Assembly: GCF_900637205.1 (NCBI RefSeq)
Contig: NZ_LR134355.1
Span: 868,001 to 932,000, forward strand
From: Mycolicibacterium chitae
Lineage (GTDB): Bacteria > Actinomycetota > Actinomycetes > Mycobacteriales > Mycobacteriaceae
DNA: 64,000 nucleotides
Direction of reading: 5' to 3'
Positions within the stretch are counted from its first letter, which is position 1. Every line of letters starts with the position of its first letter. Shown in pieces: positions 1 to 10,015 of this stretch. Under the pieces are notes generated by a model. The model made no database searches, had not been told where the DNA came from, and saw only the letters and a program-made list of their open reading frames with translations. The position numbers were made by a program, and so were the translations under genes.

Positions 1-110
1 GTGTGCTCCGGCACGTAGAAGGTGGTGAAGCCGTGGTCGTCGGCGAGTTTGGCCGCCGCGGCCGGGGTGATTCCACGATCGCTGGTGAACAACACGAGCC
101 CAAAGTCCAT
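1..110 (-). CDS. LLM-class F420-dependent oxidoreductase, N-terminal fragment (Rv0953c-like)
   Basis: Only the first 36 codons lie in the window; the gene runs off the left edge. It starts at the ATG whose complement is at 108-110 and reads MDFGLVLFTSDRGITP, followed by an alanine-rich helix and HGFTTFYVPEHT. This is the first beta strand and helix of a luciferase-like TIM barrel, of the type annotated as F420-dependent oxidoreductase. The gene sits directly left of the perM-purN-purH block, which is where M. tuberculosis carries Rv0953c. A KstR-type palindrome lies 10 bp upstream of the start, suggesting control with the cholesterol catabolism regulon. The substrate cannot be inferred. Confidence 0.7.
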   Translation of the reverse strand, partial: MDFGLVLFTSDRGITPAAAAKLADDHGFTTFYVPEH

Positions 111-119
111 GGCCAGAAT

Positions 120-133
120 TAGAACGTGTTCTA
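120..133. promoter_or_regulatory. KstR-type operator
   Basis: The 14-bp sequence TAGAACGTGTTCTA is an inverted repeat (TAGAAC / GTTCTA around GT). It fits the published KstR consensus TnnAACnnGTTnnA at every fixed position. It lies between the divergent starts of the F420-type oxidoreductase (start at 110) and the frameshifted sfnG (start at 223). The 10-bp distance to the leftward gene would place it over that gene's promoter or transcription start. Binding is inferred. Confidence 0.7.
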
Positions 134-222
134 GTCAGGATGGCAAGGCCGCGGCGTCCGTCTTGGACGCTTCACGATTTAAATGGGTGACCGGGCAGAC
201 CCCACCGGGTCTGATGCAAGCC

Positions 223-1354
223 ATGAGTACTGAACGTATCGCCGAGCATGTGAAGTTCGCCTACTGGGTGCCCAACGTCAGTGGCGGATTGGTGACCAGT
301 GACATCGAGCAGCGCACCCACTGGGGCTATGAGTACAACGCCAAGTTGGCCCGGACCGCGGAGAACAACGGGTTCGAGTACGCCTTGAGTCAGGTGCGCT
401 ACGAGGCCAGCTACGGCGCGGAATACCAGCACGAATCGACCAGCTTCAGCCTGGCGTTGCTGCTGGCCACCGAGCGGTTGAAGGTGATCGCCGCGGTGCA
501 TCCGGGCCTGTGGCAGCCCGGCGTGCTGGCCAAGCTCGGCGCCACCGCCGACCAGCTCTCCGGCGGCCGGTTCGCCGTCAACGTGGTCACGGGCTGGTTC
601 AAGGACGAGTTCACCCACCTGGGGGAGCCGTGGCTCGAACACGACGAGCGCTACCGGCGCAGCGCGGAGTTCCTGCAGGTGTTGCGCAAGATCTGGACCG
701 AGGACGACGTCGACTTCCGCGGCGACTTCTACCGGATCCACGACTTCACCCTCAAGCCCAAGCCGCTCAACACCCCGGAGCGGGCCCAACCCGGAGATCT
801 TCCAGGGCGGCAATTCCACGGCGGCCCGCCGCAACGGCGGGTACTACGCCGACTGGTACTTCTCCAACGGCAAGGACTACGACGGGCTCACCGAGCAGGT
901 CGTCGAGGTCCGCGATCACGCCCGCGATGCGAACCGCGAGGTCAAGTTCGGTCTCAACGGGTTCATCATCGCCCGCGACACCGAGAAGGAAGCCAAGGAG
1001 GTGCTGCGGGAGATCATCGCCAAGGCCAACCGGCCCGCCGTGGAGGGCTTCCACAGCGCGGTCCAGCAGGCCGGTAACTCCACCGGCGACAAGAAGGGGA
1101 TGTGGGCCGATTCCAGTTTCGAGGACCTGGTCCAGTACAACGACGGGTTCCGCACCGGGCTGATCGGTACCCCCGAGCAGATCGCCGAGCGCATCGCGGC
1201 CTACCGCAAGCGCGGCGTCGACCTGATCCTGGGCGGATTTCTGCACTTCCAGGAGGAAATCGAATACTTCGGCGCCCGCGTCCTGCCCCTGGTCCGCGAA
1301 ATCGAAGCCAGCGAGCGGGATTCGGCGGACAGCCCGGTGTTGATCCCGGCCTGA
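223..1354 (+). pseudogene. sfnG: FMNH2-dependent dimethylsulfone monooxygenase (SfnG-like), frameshifted
   Basis: The reading frame starts at ATG 223 (MSTERIAEHVKFAYWVPNVSGG) and runs to about residue 189. It then shifts at the CCC run at 790-792. From 791 the next frame continues the same protein without a gap (PEIFQGGNSTAARRNGGYYADWYFSNGKDY in sense) and ends with TGA at 1352-1354. The combined length, about 376 residues, is normal for the SfnG branch of the luciferase-like monooxygenases, which oxidise dimethylsulfone to methanesulfinate. One extra base explains the break. Translated as it stands, the protein loses the C-terminal half of the barrel. It may be a true inactivation or a base-calling error in a C run. 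No msu/sfn partner genes are nearby. Confidence 0.72.
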
Positions 1355-1516
1355 GGTCGCGGACACGACGGATTGGCGAGTGGCACAGCACCGAAGGTGC
1401 GCTAGCGTGGGTGAGCGAATCGTGGTCAGCGCGTCGACGCAATACTGTTCGGCGGCCGCCGATCGCGACCCACGAAAGCGTCGCGGGGAGCGGCGCTCAC
1501 CGACACAGGAGAGGTC

Positions 1517-2356
1517 ATGACCTACTCACCAGGCTCACCCGGTAGCTCCGGCTACCCCTCCGCACAGCCACCCGGCTCGTACGGCGCCCCGGCCGCCTAC
1601 ACCCCGGCCACCGAGTCCGGACCGAGCAAGCTGCCGCTGTACCTGTCGGTCGCGGTTGCCGTCCTCGGTCTGATCGCCTATCTGCTGACCTTCGGCCCGA
1701 TGTTCACCCTGAGCGCGGAGGTTGGCCCCTTCGTCAGCGAGGTGACCGCCGGCGGCAGCGGCCTGCCCATCCTCGCGGCGCTGGCCGCGGCGCTGCTGGC
1801 CGGTGTCAGCCTGCTGCCGAAGGCCAACAACTTCCACGCCGTGGTTGCCGTGCTGGCCACCCTCGGCGCCCTGCTCGCGCTGTCCGACCTGCTCGGCAAG
1901 CCGGACGGCTTCTCGGTCGGCTGGGCGTTCTGGGTGTTCCTGGCCGCCACCATCCTGCAGGCCGTCGCGGCCGTCGTCGCGCTGCTGTTCGACTCGGGTG
2001 TCATCACCCCGCCGGCCCCGCGGCCCCGCTACGACCAGAACCAGTACGGGCAGTACGGCCCGCCCGGGGGCTACTACGGTCAGCCCAGCCAGCCGGTGCC
2101 CGGCCCCGGCCAGCGCCCCGGATACCCGTCGCAGTACGGCGGCTACCCGCAGCAGCCGCAGTCCGGCGGCTACGGCGCTCAGCAGCAGGGTGCCCAGCCG
2201 GGCGCCGCGCAGCAGGGTTCGCCGACCCCGCCGACCGGTTACCCCAGCTTCAGCCCGCCGCCGGCCGTCGGCGGCTCGAGCGGCGGGGTCTCCCCGAGCG
2301 CGCCGACCCAGCAGGCGCCCACCCAGCCGCCGTCCAACGGACCCTCGTCGTCGTAA
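1517..2356 (+). CDS. Proline/glutamine-rich four-helix membrane protein (Rv0954-like, DUF5336)
   Basis: This 279-residue protein resembles the mycobacterial 34-kDa antigen family. A Ser/Pro/Gly-rich N-terminus (1-35) precedes four predicted membrane segments between about 38 and 160, starting LPLYLSVAVAVLGLIAYLLT. A long low-complexity tail rich in Gln, Pro, Gly and Tyr follows (about 170-279). The ATG at 1517 has a good ribosome site, AGGAGAGG, at 1507-1514. The gene precedes perM as Rv0954 precedes Rv0955 in M. tuberculosis, so it is probably the same conserved envelope protein. Its biochemical role is not known. The tail could be a protein-interaction segment, which is inference. Confidence 0.82.
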   Translation: MTYSPGSPGSSGYPSAQPPGSYGAPAAYTPATESGPSKLPLYLSVAVAVLGLIAYLLTFGPMFTLSAEVGPFVSEVTAGGSGLPILAALAAALLAGVSLLPKANNFHAVVAVLATLGALLALSDLLGKPDGFSVGWAFWVFLAATILQAVAAVVALLFDSGVITPPAPRPRYDQNQYGQYGPPGGYYGQPSQPVPGPGQRPGYPSQYGGYPQQPQSGGYGAQQQGAQPGAAQQGSPTPPTGYPSFSPPPAVGGSSGGVSPSAPTQQAPTQPPSNGPSSS

Positions 2357-2362
2357 CCAGGA

Positions 2363-2397
2363 ATGCCCGCACCTAGCCGAGCGCTGGGTGCGGGCAT
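2363..2397. terminator. GC-rich hairpin after the Rv0954-like gene
   Basis: An 11-bp perfect stem (ATGCCCGCACC at 2363-2373 with its complement at 2387-2397) encloses a 13-nt loop, just after the stop at 2356 and before perM at 2409. There is no T run, so it is either a U-less mycobacterial terminator or a processing hairpin. Confidence 0.4.
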
Positions 2398-2408
2398 CGT
2401 GGACGTGA

Positions 2409-3902
2409 ATGCACGACAACCCCACGGCGGGCGCACGCCAGGCGCGTGATCTGGTCCGGGTCGCCTTCGGCCCGGCCATCGTCGCGTTGGTGGTCATCGC
2501 GGCAGTAGTCCTGCTGCAGCTGCTGATCGCCAACAGCGATATGACCGGCACCTTCGGTGCCATCGCCAGTATGTGGCTCGGTGTGCACGGCGTGCCGATC
2601 TCGATCGGCGGCCGTGAACTCGGCGTGATGCCGCTGCTGCCGCTGCTGATCATGGTGTGGGGCACGGCGCGCACCACCGCCGCGGCCACCAATCCCGGCT
2701 CGAGCTGGTTCGTGATCCGTTGGGTCGTGGCCTCCGCTCTGGGTGGCCCGCTGCTGATCGCGGCCATCGCGCTGGCGGTCATCCACGACGCCGCCTCGGT
2801 CCTGACCGAACTACAGACCCCCAGTGCGCTGCACGCCTTCACCTCGGTGCTGGGGGTGCATGCCGTCGGCGCGCTGATCGGCGTCGGGTCCAAGGTCGGT
2901 CGCCGGGCGCTGACCGCCGCCCGGCTGCCCGACTGGCTGATCGGTGCGATCCGCCCGGCCGTGGCCGGCGTGCTGGCCCTCATCGGGCTGTCCGGGGCGG
3001 TCACCGCCGCCTCACTGGTCGTGCACTGGTCGACCATGCACGACCTGTACGCCATCACCGACTCGCTGTGGGGGCAGCTGAGCCTGACCCTGCTGTCGGT
3101 GCTCTACATCCCCAACGTCATCATCGGGACCTCGGCGATCGCCGTGGGGTCCAGCGCCCACATCGGCTTCGCGACCTTCAGTTCGTTCACCATTTTCGGC
3201 GGCGACATCCCGGCGCTGCCGGTGCTGGCCGCCGCCCCCGCACCCCCGCTCGGGCCGATCTGGGTGGCGCTGCTGATCGTGGGCGCGGCCGCCGGGGTCG
3301 CGCTGGGGCAGCAGTGCGCCCGACGACCCCTGCCGCTGCTGCCGGCGCTCGGCAAGCTCGCGGTCGCGTCGCTGCTGGCCGCGGTGACGATGGCGGTCCT
3401 GGGCCTGGTCGGCGGCGGTGAATTGGGCAACTTCGGCTCGGTCGGGGTGGACCAGACGACCTTTGGGCCCGGGGTGTTCCTGTGGTTCTTCTGCATCGGG
3501 GCGCTGACGGTCGCGATGGCCGGCGGCCTGACCCGGCGGCCCAAACCGGTTCCGACGACGGAGCCGCTCGCCGCGCTCGAGCGCCGCGCCGAGCCGGTCC
3601 CCGAGCCACCCGCCAAGCCCGACGAGGAGCCGTTCGAGGAGGCGCTGTTCACCGACGACGTCGAGACCAACGCGTTCGAACCGTTGGACCCCGAGGACGC
3701 CGTCGAGCAGGACATCATCGTCATGCCGGAGCGGCGCGCGGACCCGCGTTCGGTGGTCGACGACGGCGACGACGATCTGCCCGACGCCGAGGATCTGTGG
3801 GACGCCGACAATGACGTCGGCAACGACGTCGGCAACGACGTCGGCGATGACGTCGGCGATGACGCGCCCCACTCGAGTCAGGGCCGCGAGCCGTCCGACT
3901 AA
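2409..3902 (+). CDS. perM: PerM, polytopic division-associated membrane protein (DUF6350)
   Basis: The protein has 497 residues. About ten hydrophobic segments span residues 17-370, and a long acidic cytoplasmic tail (about 380-497) follows. The position between the Rv0954-like gene and purN matches Rv0955/PerM, which M. tuberculosis needs for persistence and which is reported to stabilise the divisome protein FtsB. The tail ends in an Asp/Asn/Val/Gly tandem repeat (DVGN/DVGD) encoded by 12-bp DNA repeats. The ATG at 2409 was chosen because the hydrophobic region begins soon after it. The purN start lies only 11 bp past the stop, so the genes are probably co-transcribed. The family call is firm; the division role is known only from the orthologue. 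Confidence 0.85.
   Translation: MHDNPTAGARQARDLVRVAFGPAIVALVVIAAVVLLQLLIANSDMTGTFGAIASMWLGVHGVPISIGGRELGVMPLLPLLIMVWGTARTTAAATNPGSSWFVIRWVVASALGGPLLIAAIALAVIHDAASVLTELQTPSALHAFTSVLGVHAVGALIGVGSKVGRRALTAARLPDWLIGAIRPAVAGVLALIGLSGAVTAASLVVHWSTMHDLYAITDSLWGQLSLTLLSVLYIPNVIIGTSAIAVGSSAHIGFATFSSFTIFGGDIPALPVLAAAPAPPLGPIWVALLIVGAAAGVALGQQCARRPLPLLPALGKLAVASLLAAVTMAVLGLVGGGELGNFGSVGVDQTTFGPGVFLWFFCIGALTVAMAGGLTRRPKPVPTTEPLAALERRAEPVPEPPAKPDEEPFEEALFTDDVETNAFEPLDPEDAVEQDIIVMPERRADPRSVVDDGDDDLPDAEDLWDADNDVGNDVGNDVGDDVGDDAPHSSQGREPSD
3810..3863 (+). repeat. 12-bp tandem repeat in the 3' end of perM
   Basis: Four and a half copies of a 12-bp unit (AAY/GAT GACGTCGGC) encode [18 protein letters not shown] in the acidic tail of PerM. 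The unit keeps the reading frame, so slippage would change tail length without disrupting the gene. Confidence 0.8.
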
Positions 3903-3912
3903 GCTTTCGGCC

Positions 3913-4542
3913 GTGCAGCAATCGCCTCCAGTCCCGCCGCGTGCCCCGGCCCGGCTGGTCGTGCTGGCTTCCGGCACGGGGTCGCTGCTCGAGTCGCTAC
4001 TGCAGGCCGCCGTCGATGACTACCCGGCCCGCGTCGTGGCCGTCGGGGTGGACCGCGACTGCCGGGCCACCCAGATCGCCGAGACCGCCGGCATCCCCAC
4101 CTTCTCGCTGCGGTTGCGCGACTATCCCGACCGCGACGCCTGGGATCGGGCGCTGGCGGCCGAGGTCGCCCGCTACGAGCCCGACCTGGTGGTCTCGGCG
4201 GGCTTCATGAAGATCCTCGGGCGGCACTTCCTGCGGCGGTTCGAGGGCCGCGTGGTGAACACCCATCCCGCGCTGCTGCCGTCGTTCCCCGGTGCGCACG
4301 CCGTGGCCGATGCCCTGGCCTACGGGGTGCGCGTGACGGGAACGACGGTGCACCTCGTCGACGACGGTGTGGACACCGGGCCGATCCTGGCGCAGGAGAT
4401 GGTGCAGGTGCTCGACGACGACGACGAACAGACCTTGCACGAACGCATCAAGGTGGTCGAGCGACGACTGCTGGTGGACGTGCTGGCCGCAATCGCGACC
4501 CGCGGTGTGACCTGGAGTGGACGAAAGGCAGTATTCGGATGA
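3913..4542 (+). CDS. purN: Phosphoribosylglycinamide formyltransferase
   Basis: PurN transfers the formyl group of 10-formyltetrahydrofolate to GAR, the third step of de novo purine synthesis. The 209-residue protein has the formyl-transferase fold with the catalytic block [14 protein letters not shown] and the Asp of [13 protein letters not shown] 3913 is chosen because it gives the usual short leader before [11 protein letters not shown], and longer reading would overlap perM. The stop overlaps the purH start by four bases (ATGA), implying translational coupling. The substrate-loop sequence ([11 protein letters not shown]) is standard. Confidence 0.93.
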   Translation: MQQSPPVPPRAPARLVVLASGTGSLLESLLQAAVDDYPARVVAVGVDRDCRATQIAETAGIPTFSLRLRDYPDRDAWDRALAAEVARYEPDLVVSAGFMKILGRHFLRRFEGRVVNTHPALLPSFPGAHAVADALAYGVRVTGTTVHLVDDGVDTGPILAQEMVQVLDDDDEQTLHERIKVVERRLLVDVLAAIATRGVTWSGRKAVFG

Positions 4543-6104
4543 CACGGAAACCGATCCGGCGCGCGCTGATCAGCGTCTACGACAAGACCGGGCTCGAGGA
4601 TCTCGCCCGCGGTCTGCACGAGGCCGGGGTGGCCATCGTCTCCACCGGTTCGACCGCGAAAAAGATTGCCGAGCAGGGTATTCCGGTTACCCCGGTGGAG
4701 CAGGTCACCGGCTTCCCGGAGGTGCTCGACGGCCGGGTCAAGACGTTGCACCCCAAGGTGCACGCCGGGCTGCTGGCCGATCTGCGCAAGGCCGAACACG
4801 CCGCCGCGCTCGAGGAACTCGGCGTCGAACCCTTCGAACTGGTCGTGGTGAACCTGTACCCGTTCAGTGAGACCGTGGCCTCCGGCGCCGACGCGGACGA
4901 ATGTGTCGAGCAGATCGACATCGGCGGTCCGTCGATGGTGCGGGCCGCGGCCAAGAACCATCCCAGCGTGGCCGTGGTGGTCGATCCGCTGGGCTACGAC
5001 GGCGTCCTGGCGGCGGTGCGCTCCGGCGGATTCACGCTGGCCGAGCGGAAGCGGTTGGCGTCGTTGGCGTTCCGTCACACCGCCGAGTACGACGTGGCGG
5101 TGGCCTCGTGGATGGGGTCGACGCTGGCCCCCGAGGAGACCGAGACCGCGGCCGCGCTGCCGCAGTGGTACGCCGGCACCTGGCGCCGCTCGGCGGTGCT
5201 GCGCTACGGCGAGAACCCGCATCAGCAGGCCGCGCTGTACACCGACGACGGCGCGTGGCCCGGACTTGCCCAGGCCGAGCAGCTGCACGGTAAAGAGATG
5301 TCCTACAACAACTTCACCGATTCGGATGCGGCGTGGCGCGCGGCCTTCGACCACGAAGAGATCTGTGTGGCCATCATCAAGCACGCCAACCCGTGCGGCA
5401 TCGCGATCTCCTCGGTGTCGGTGGCCGACGCGCACCGCAAGGCCCACGAATGCGACCCGCTCAGCGCCTTCGGCGGGGTGATCGCGACCAACACGACCGT
5501 CAGCGTCGAGATGGCCGAGACCGTCGCCGACATCTTCACCGAGGTGATCATCGCGCCCGCCTACGAGGACGGTGCGGTCGAGGTCCTGGCGCGCAAGAAG
5601 AACATCCGCATCCTGGTGGCCTCCGAGCCGCAACCCGGCGCCACCGAGTTCCGTCAGGTCAGCGGCGGACTGCTGGTGCAGACCCGCGACGAGTTCGGCG
5701 CCGACGGTGATGACCCGGCGAATTGGACGTTGGCCACCGGTGAGCCCGCCGACCCGGCGACCCTGGCCGACCTGAAGTTCGCCTGGCGCACGGGCCGCGC
5801 GGTGAAGTCCAACGCGATCGTCGTCGCCAAGGATGGGGCCACGGTCGGGGTCGGCATGGGGCAGGTCAACCGGGTCGACGCCGCGCGGCTGGCGGTCGAG
5901 CGGGCCGGTGACCGCACGCAGGGCGCCGTGGCCGCCTCCGACGCGTTCTTCCCGTTCCCGGACGGGCTGGAGACGTTGATCGAGGCCGGGGTGAAGGCCG
6001 TGGTCCACCCCGGCGGCTCGATGCGCGACGAGTTGGTCACCGAGGCCGCCGCCAAGGCCGGCATCACGCTGTACCTGACGGGGTCGCGGCACTTCGCGCA
6101 CTAG
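4539..6104 (+). CDS. purH: Bifunctional AICAR transformylase / IMP cyclohydrolase
   Basis: PurH carries out the last two steps of IMP synthesis. Residues 1 to about 200 form the MGS-like cyclohydrolase domain ([29 protein letters not shown]). The rest is the AICAR transformylase domain with the catalytic Lys-His pair in KHANPCG (K281, H282) and the conserved [10 protein letters not shown] and [10 protein letters not shown] motifs near the end. At 521 residues it is full length. It is coupled to purN by an ATGA overlap, so the two formyl-folate steps of the pathway are made together. Confidence 0.96.
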   Translation: MTRKPIRRALISVYDKTGLEDLARGLHEAGVAIVSTGSTAKKIAEQGIPVTPVEQVTGFPEVLDGRVKTLHPKVHAGLLADLRKAEHAAALEELGVEPFELVVVNLYPFSETVASGADADECVEQIDIGGPSMVRAAAKNHPSVAVVVDPLGYDGVLAAVRSGGFTLAERKRLASLAFRHTAEYDVAVASWMGSTLAPEETETAAALPQWYAGTWRRSAVLRYGENPHQQAALYTDDGAWPGLAQAEQLHGKEMSYNNFTDSDAAWRAAFDHEEICVAIIKHANPCGIAISSVSVADAHRKAHECDPLSAFGGVIATNTTVSVEMAETVADIFTEVIIAPAYEDGAVEVLARKKNIRILVASEPQPGATEFRQVSGGLLVQTRDEFGADGDDPANWTLATGEPADPATLADLKFAWRTGRAVKSNAIVVAKDGATVGVGMGQVNRVDAARLAVERAGDRTQGAVAASDAFFPFPDGLETLIEAGVKAVVHPGGSMRDELVTEAAAKAGITLYLTGSRHFAH

Positions 6105-6168
6105 GGGGCGCCGCCGGCTTATCGGGGGACCGGGTGACCAGCTTTGACGTTCGTCGTAGCGTGGAGAC

Positions 6169-7551
6169 GTGACTTCGCCTAGCAATCTTCCTCGCACCCT
6201 CGGTGAACTGCGTGCCTCCGGCCATCAGGAGCGCAGCGTCAAGCAGGAGATCCGGGAGAACCTGCTGACCGCTCTGGCCGACGGCACCGACGTGTGGCCC
6301 GGTATCTTCGGCTTCGAGGACACCGTGTTGCCGCAGGTCGAGCGGGCTTTGATCGCCGGGCACGACTTCGTCCTGCTCGGCGAGCGCGGCCAGGGCAAGA
6401 CCCGGCTGCTGCGCTCGCTGGCCAACCTGCTCGACGAGTGGACCCCGGTGATCACCGGCTCGGAACTCGGCGAGCACCCCTTCAGCCCGATCACCCCCGA
6501 GTCGCAGCGGCGCGCCGCCGAGTCGGGCGAGGACCTGCCGATCGAGTGGCGGCACCGCAGCGAGCGCTACACCGAGAAGCTCGCCACCCCGGACACCAGC
6601 GTGGCCGACCTGGTCGGCGACATCGACCCGATCAAGGTGGCCGAGGGCCGCAGTCTCGGGGACCCGGAGACCATCGCCTACGGCTTGATCCCGCGCTCGC
6701 ACCGCGGCATCGTCGCGGTCAACGAGTTGCCGGACCTCGCCGAGCGCATCCAGGTGTCGATGCTCAACGTGATGGAGGAGCGCGACATCCAGGTGCGCGG
6801 CTACACGCTGCGGCTGCCGCTGGACGTGCTGGTGGTCGCCAGCGCCAACCCCGAGGACTACACCAACCGCGGCCGCATCATCACGCCGCTCAAGGACCGC
6901 TTCGGTGCGGAGATCCGCACGCACTACCCGCTGGAACTCGACGCCGAGGTCGGCGTCATCCGGCAGGAGTCCCACCTGTCGGCCGAGGTGCCGGAGTATC
7001 TGCTGCAGGTCACCGCGCGGTTCGCCCGGGCGCTGCGCGAATCCAACTCGGTCGACCAGCGTTCCGGCGTCTCGGCCCGGTTCGCCATTGCCGCCGCGGA
7101 GACCGTCGCGGCCTCCGCGCGGCACCGCGGCGCGCTGCTGGGCGAGCAGGAACCGGTGGCGCGGGTGGTCGACCTGAGCACCATCGTCGACGTGCTGCGC
7201 GGCAAGTTGGAGTTCGAGTCCGGCGAGGAGGGGCGCGAGCAGGCCGTGCTGGAGCACCTGCTGCGCCGCGCCACCGCCGACACCGCGCAGCGCCTCCTCG
7301 GCGGGCTGGACGTGGGGCCGCTGGTGGCCGCGGTGGAGGAGGGTTCGCCGGTGACGACGGGCGAGCGGGTCAGCGCCAAGGACGTGCTGGCCGCCCTGCC
7401 GGACCTGCCGGTGCTCGACGAGATCGCCGAGCGGCTGGGAGCCGAGTCCGACGGGCAGCGCGCCTCGGCCATCGAGCTGGCGCTGGAGGCGTTGTACCTG
7501 GCCAAGCGCATCGACAAGGTGTCCGGCGAGGGTGAAACGGTCTATGGCTAA
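6169..7551 (+). CDS. MoxR/magnesium-chelatase-type AAA+ ATPase (Rv0958-like)
   Basis: The 460-residue AAA+ protein has Walker A GERGQGKT at about 71-78 and the chelatase-like sensor region IVAVNELPDLAERIQ. The remodelling-loop region reads NVMEERDIQVRGYTLRLPLDV. The start is GTG 6169. It overlaps the downstream VWA gene by 8 bp. In this family an ATPase of the BchI/MoxR type works with a VWA partner as a metal-dependent chaperone or insertase. Mycobacteria make no bacteriochlorophyll, so a literal magnesium chelatase role is unlikely. The real client is unknown. Confidence 0.85.
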   Translation: MTSPSNLPRTLGELRASGHQERSVKQEIRENLLTALADGTDVWPGIFGFEDTVLPQVERALIAGHDFVLLGERGQGKTRLLRSLANLLDEWTPVITGSELGEHPFSPITPESQRRAAESGEDLPIEWRHRSERYTEKLATPDTSVADLVGDIDPIKVAEGRSLGDPETIAYGLIPRSHRGIVAVNELPDLAERIQVSMLNVMEERDIQVRGYTLRLPLDVLVVASANPEDYTNRGRIITPLKDRFGAEIRTHYPLELDAEVGVIRQESHLSAEVPEYLLQVTARFARALRESNSVDQRSGVSARFAIAAAETVAASARHRGALLGEQEPVARVVDLSTIVDVLRGKLEFESGEEGREQAVLEHLLRRATADTAQRLLGGLDVGPLVAAVEEGSPVTTGERVSAKDVLAALPDLPVLDEIAERLGAESDGQRASAIELALEALYLAKRIDKVSGEGETVYG

Positions 7552-9511
7552 AGGCTTCTCGCGGTACTCGCGATACACCGGCGGGCCCGACCCGCTGGCC
7601 CCACCGGTCGATCTGCGCGAGGCGCTCGAGGCCATCGGTCAGGACGTGATGGAGGGGTCCTCGCCGCGCCGGGCGCTGCAGGAGATGCTGCGCCGTGGGA
7701 CCCGCAACATGACCGGGGCGGACAAGCTGGCCGCGGAGGCGAACCGTAGACGCCGGGAGCTGTTGCAGCGCAACAACCTCGACGGGACCCTGCAGGACAT
7801 CAAGAAGCTGCTCGACGAGGCGGTGCTGGCCGAACGCAAGGAGCTGGCGCGCGCCCTGGACGACGATGCCAGGTTCGGCGAGCTGCAGCTGGATTCGCTC
7901 TCACCGTCGCCGGCCAAGGCCGTGCAGGAGCTCTCCGAGTACGACTGGCGCAGCCCCGAGGCCCGGCAGAAGTACGACGAGATCAAGGATTTGCTCGGCC
8001 GCGAGATGCTCGATCAGCGTTTCGCCGGGATGAAGCAGGCCCTGGAGAACGCCACCGACGAGGACCGTCAGCGCGTCAACGACATGCTGGACGACCTCAA
8101 CGACCTGCTGGACAAGCACGCCAAGGACGGCGACACCCAGCAGGATTTCGACGACTTCATGGCCAAGCACGGCGAGTTCTTCCCGGAGAACCCGCGCAAC
8201 ATCGACGAGCTGCTCGACGCGTTGGCCAAGCGCGCCGCGGCCGCCCAGCGGTTCCGCAACAGCCTGTCGCCCGAGCAGCGCGCCGAACTCGATGCGCTGG
8301 CCCAGCAGGCGTTCGGTTCGCCGTCATTGATGAACGCCCTGAACCGGCTCGACGCGCACCTGCAGACCGCGCGTCCCGGCGAGGACTGGGACGGCTCGGA
8401 GCGGTTCTCCGGCGACGACCCGCTGGGCATGGGGGAGGGCGCGCAGGCGCTGGCGGACATCAGCGAACTCGAGCAGTTGGCCGAGCAGTTGTCGCAGAGC
8501 TACGCCGGGGCCAGCATGGACGACGTCGATCTGGACATGCTCGCGCGCCAACTCGGCGACGAGGCCGCCGTCGACGCCCGCACGCTGGCGGAGCTGGAAC
8601 GTGCGCTGATGAACCAGGGATTCCTGGACCGCAGCTCCGACGGGCAATGGCGGTTGTCGCCGAAGGCTATGCGACAACTGGGGCAGGCCGCGCTTCGCGA
8701 TGTGGCCCAACAGCTTTCGGGCCGTCACGGGGAACGCCAGACCCGACGGGCCGGCGCGGCCGGTGAGTTGACCGGCGCCACCCGGCCGTGGGCATTCGGG
8801 GACACCGAGCCGTGGAACGTCACACGTACTTTGACCAATGCCGTGCTGCGCACGGCCGGCACGGGTGAATCGTCCACACCGATGCGCATCACGGTGGACG
8901 ACGTCGAGGTCTCCGAGACCGAGACCCGCACCCAGGCCGCCGTGGCCCTGCTGGTGGACACCTCGTTCTCGATGGTGATGGAGGGCCGCTGGCTGCCGAT
9001 GAAACGGACGGCCCTGGCGCTGCACCACCTGGTGAGCACCCGGTTCCGCTCGGATGACTTGCAGATCATCGCCTTTGGGCGGCATGCGCGCACCGTGTCG
9101 GCGGCCGAACTGACCGGGCTCGAGGGCGTCTACGAACAGGGCACCAACCTGCACCACGCGCTGGCGTTGGCCACCCGGCACCTGCGCCGGCACCCGAACG
9201 CCCAACCCGTCGTGCTGATCGTGACCGACGGTGAGCCCACCGCCCACCTCGAGGACTTCGGCGACGGCGCGGAGGTTTTCTTCGACTACCCGCCGCACCC
9301 GCGCACCATCGGCCTGACGGTGCGGGGATTCGACGAGATCGCCCGACTCGGCGCCCAGGTCACCATCTTTCGGCTGGGCAGCGATCCGGGCCTGGCCCGA
9401 TTCATCGACCAGGTGGCGCGGCGGGTCGAGGGCAGGGTGGTCGAACCCGACCTCGATGGGCTCGGGGCCGCCGTCGTGGGTGACTACCTCAAGGCGCGAC
9501 GCCGGCGCTGA
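7544..9511 (+). CDS. VWA-domain protein, partner of the MoxR-type ATPase (Rv0959-like)
   Basis: The protein has 655 residues. A long helical, charged N-terminal region (about 1-430) precedes a C-terminal von Willebrand A domain with a complete metal-ion-dependent adhesion site. DTSFS (from about D472) is followed by a Thr in EQGTNLHHAL and the Asp of VTDGEPT. ATG 7544 lies inside the end of the ATPase gene. The ATPase plus VWA pairing is the signature of MoxR systems, in which the VWA protein presents a substrate to the AAA+ ring. No substrate gene is evident next to it. Confidence 0.85.
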   Translation: MAKGFSRYSRYTGGPDPLAPPVDLREALEAIGQDVMEGSSPRRALQEMLRRGTRNMTGADKLAAEANRRRRELLQRNNLDGTLQDIKKLLDEAVLAERKELARALDDDARFGELQLDSLSPSPAKAVQELSEYDWRSPEARQKYDEIKDLLGREMLDQRFAGMKQALENATDEDRQRVNDMLDDLNDLLDKHAKDGDTQQDFDDFMAKHGEFFPENPRNIDELLDALAKRAAAAQRFRNSLSPEQRAELDALAQQAFGSPSLMNALNRLDAHLQTARPGEDWDGSERFSGDDPLGMGEGAQALADISELEQLAEQLSQSYAGASMDDVDLDMLARQLGDEAAVDARTLAELERALMNQGFLDRSSDGQWRLSPKAMRQLGQAALRDVAQQLSGRHGERQTRRAGAAGELTGATRPWAFGDTEPWNVTRTLTNAVLRTAGTGESSTPMRITVDDVEVSETETRTQAAVALLVDTSFSMVMEGRWLPMKRTALALHHLVSTRFRSDDLQIIAFGRHARTVSAAELTGLEGVYEQGTNLHHALALATRHLRRHPNAQPVVLIVTDGEPTAHLEDFGDGAEVFFDYPPHPRTIGLTVRGFDEIARLGAQVTIFRLGSDPGLARFIDQVARRVEGRVVEPDLDGLGAAVVGDYLKARRRR

Positions 9512-9537
9512 TTTCCGGCGATCTGGGGGGGACGCGG

Positions 9538-9930
9538 ATGACAACGACATTCAGCTACAAGCTGTTGCAGGTCGCACTCGCGGTGATCGGCGTGCTGATG
9601 ATTCTGCTCTACCCGCTGGCGGTGGTGTGGCCGTCGGGGTGGGCGTGGCATTCCGGCGCCCCGCACGAATCGCACTATTTCATGATGATCGTCGCGCTGT
9701 ACGCGACGTTGGGTGTCTTCCTGCTCAACGCGGCCCGACGGCCCGAGGCCCATCGCAGCCTGATCTGGTTCACCGTGGTTTCGAGCGTCGCCCACGCCGC
9801 GGTGATGGCGGTGCAGGCGCTCGGCGGCGAGCAGCACCGCGGACATCTCTGGGGTGATGTCCCGGCGCTGCTCATCGTCGCCGCGGTGTTGGCGGTTCTG
9901 GTTCGGGCCTCGGCGTCTCGCGCGGCCTGA
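9538..9930 (+). CDS. Small four-helix membrane protein (DUF6632-like)
   Basis: The 130-residue protein has four predicted transmembrane segments at about 8-30, 47-65, 75-93 and 105-124, with short charged loops. The start is ATG 9538, preceded by a G-rich stretch. It follows the VWA gene by 26 bp on the same strand, so it may be read through from that operon. The second segment begins with HESHYFMMIVALYATLG, a His-rich entry seen in DUF6632 proteins. No function is known. Confidence 0.6.
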   Translation: MTTTFSYKLLQVALAVIGVLMILLYPLAVVWPSGWAWHSGAPHESHYFMMIVALYATLGVFLLNAARRPEAHRSLIWFTVVSSVAHAAVMAVQALGGEQHRGHLWGDVPALLIVAAVLAVLVRASASRAA

Positions 9931-10015
9931 GTCGTAGTCGTCACCAGATTGCCGCTAGGGCTGTAGCGGTGCCGAAACCGCAGCCGTAGAAGCATTTTCG
10001 GCGCACGGCGCGGAG

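Noticed and set aside
6105..6168. Promoter for the MoxR-type ATPase gene
   Set aside because: A TTGACG at 6144-6149 has no -10 at suitable distance before the GTG at 6169. The gene may be read from purH.
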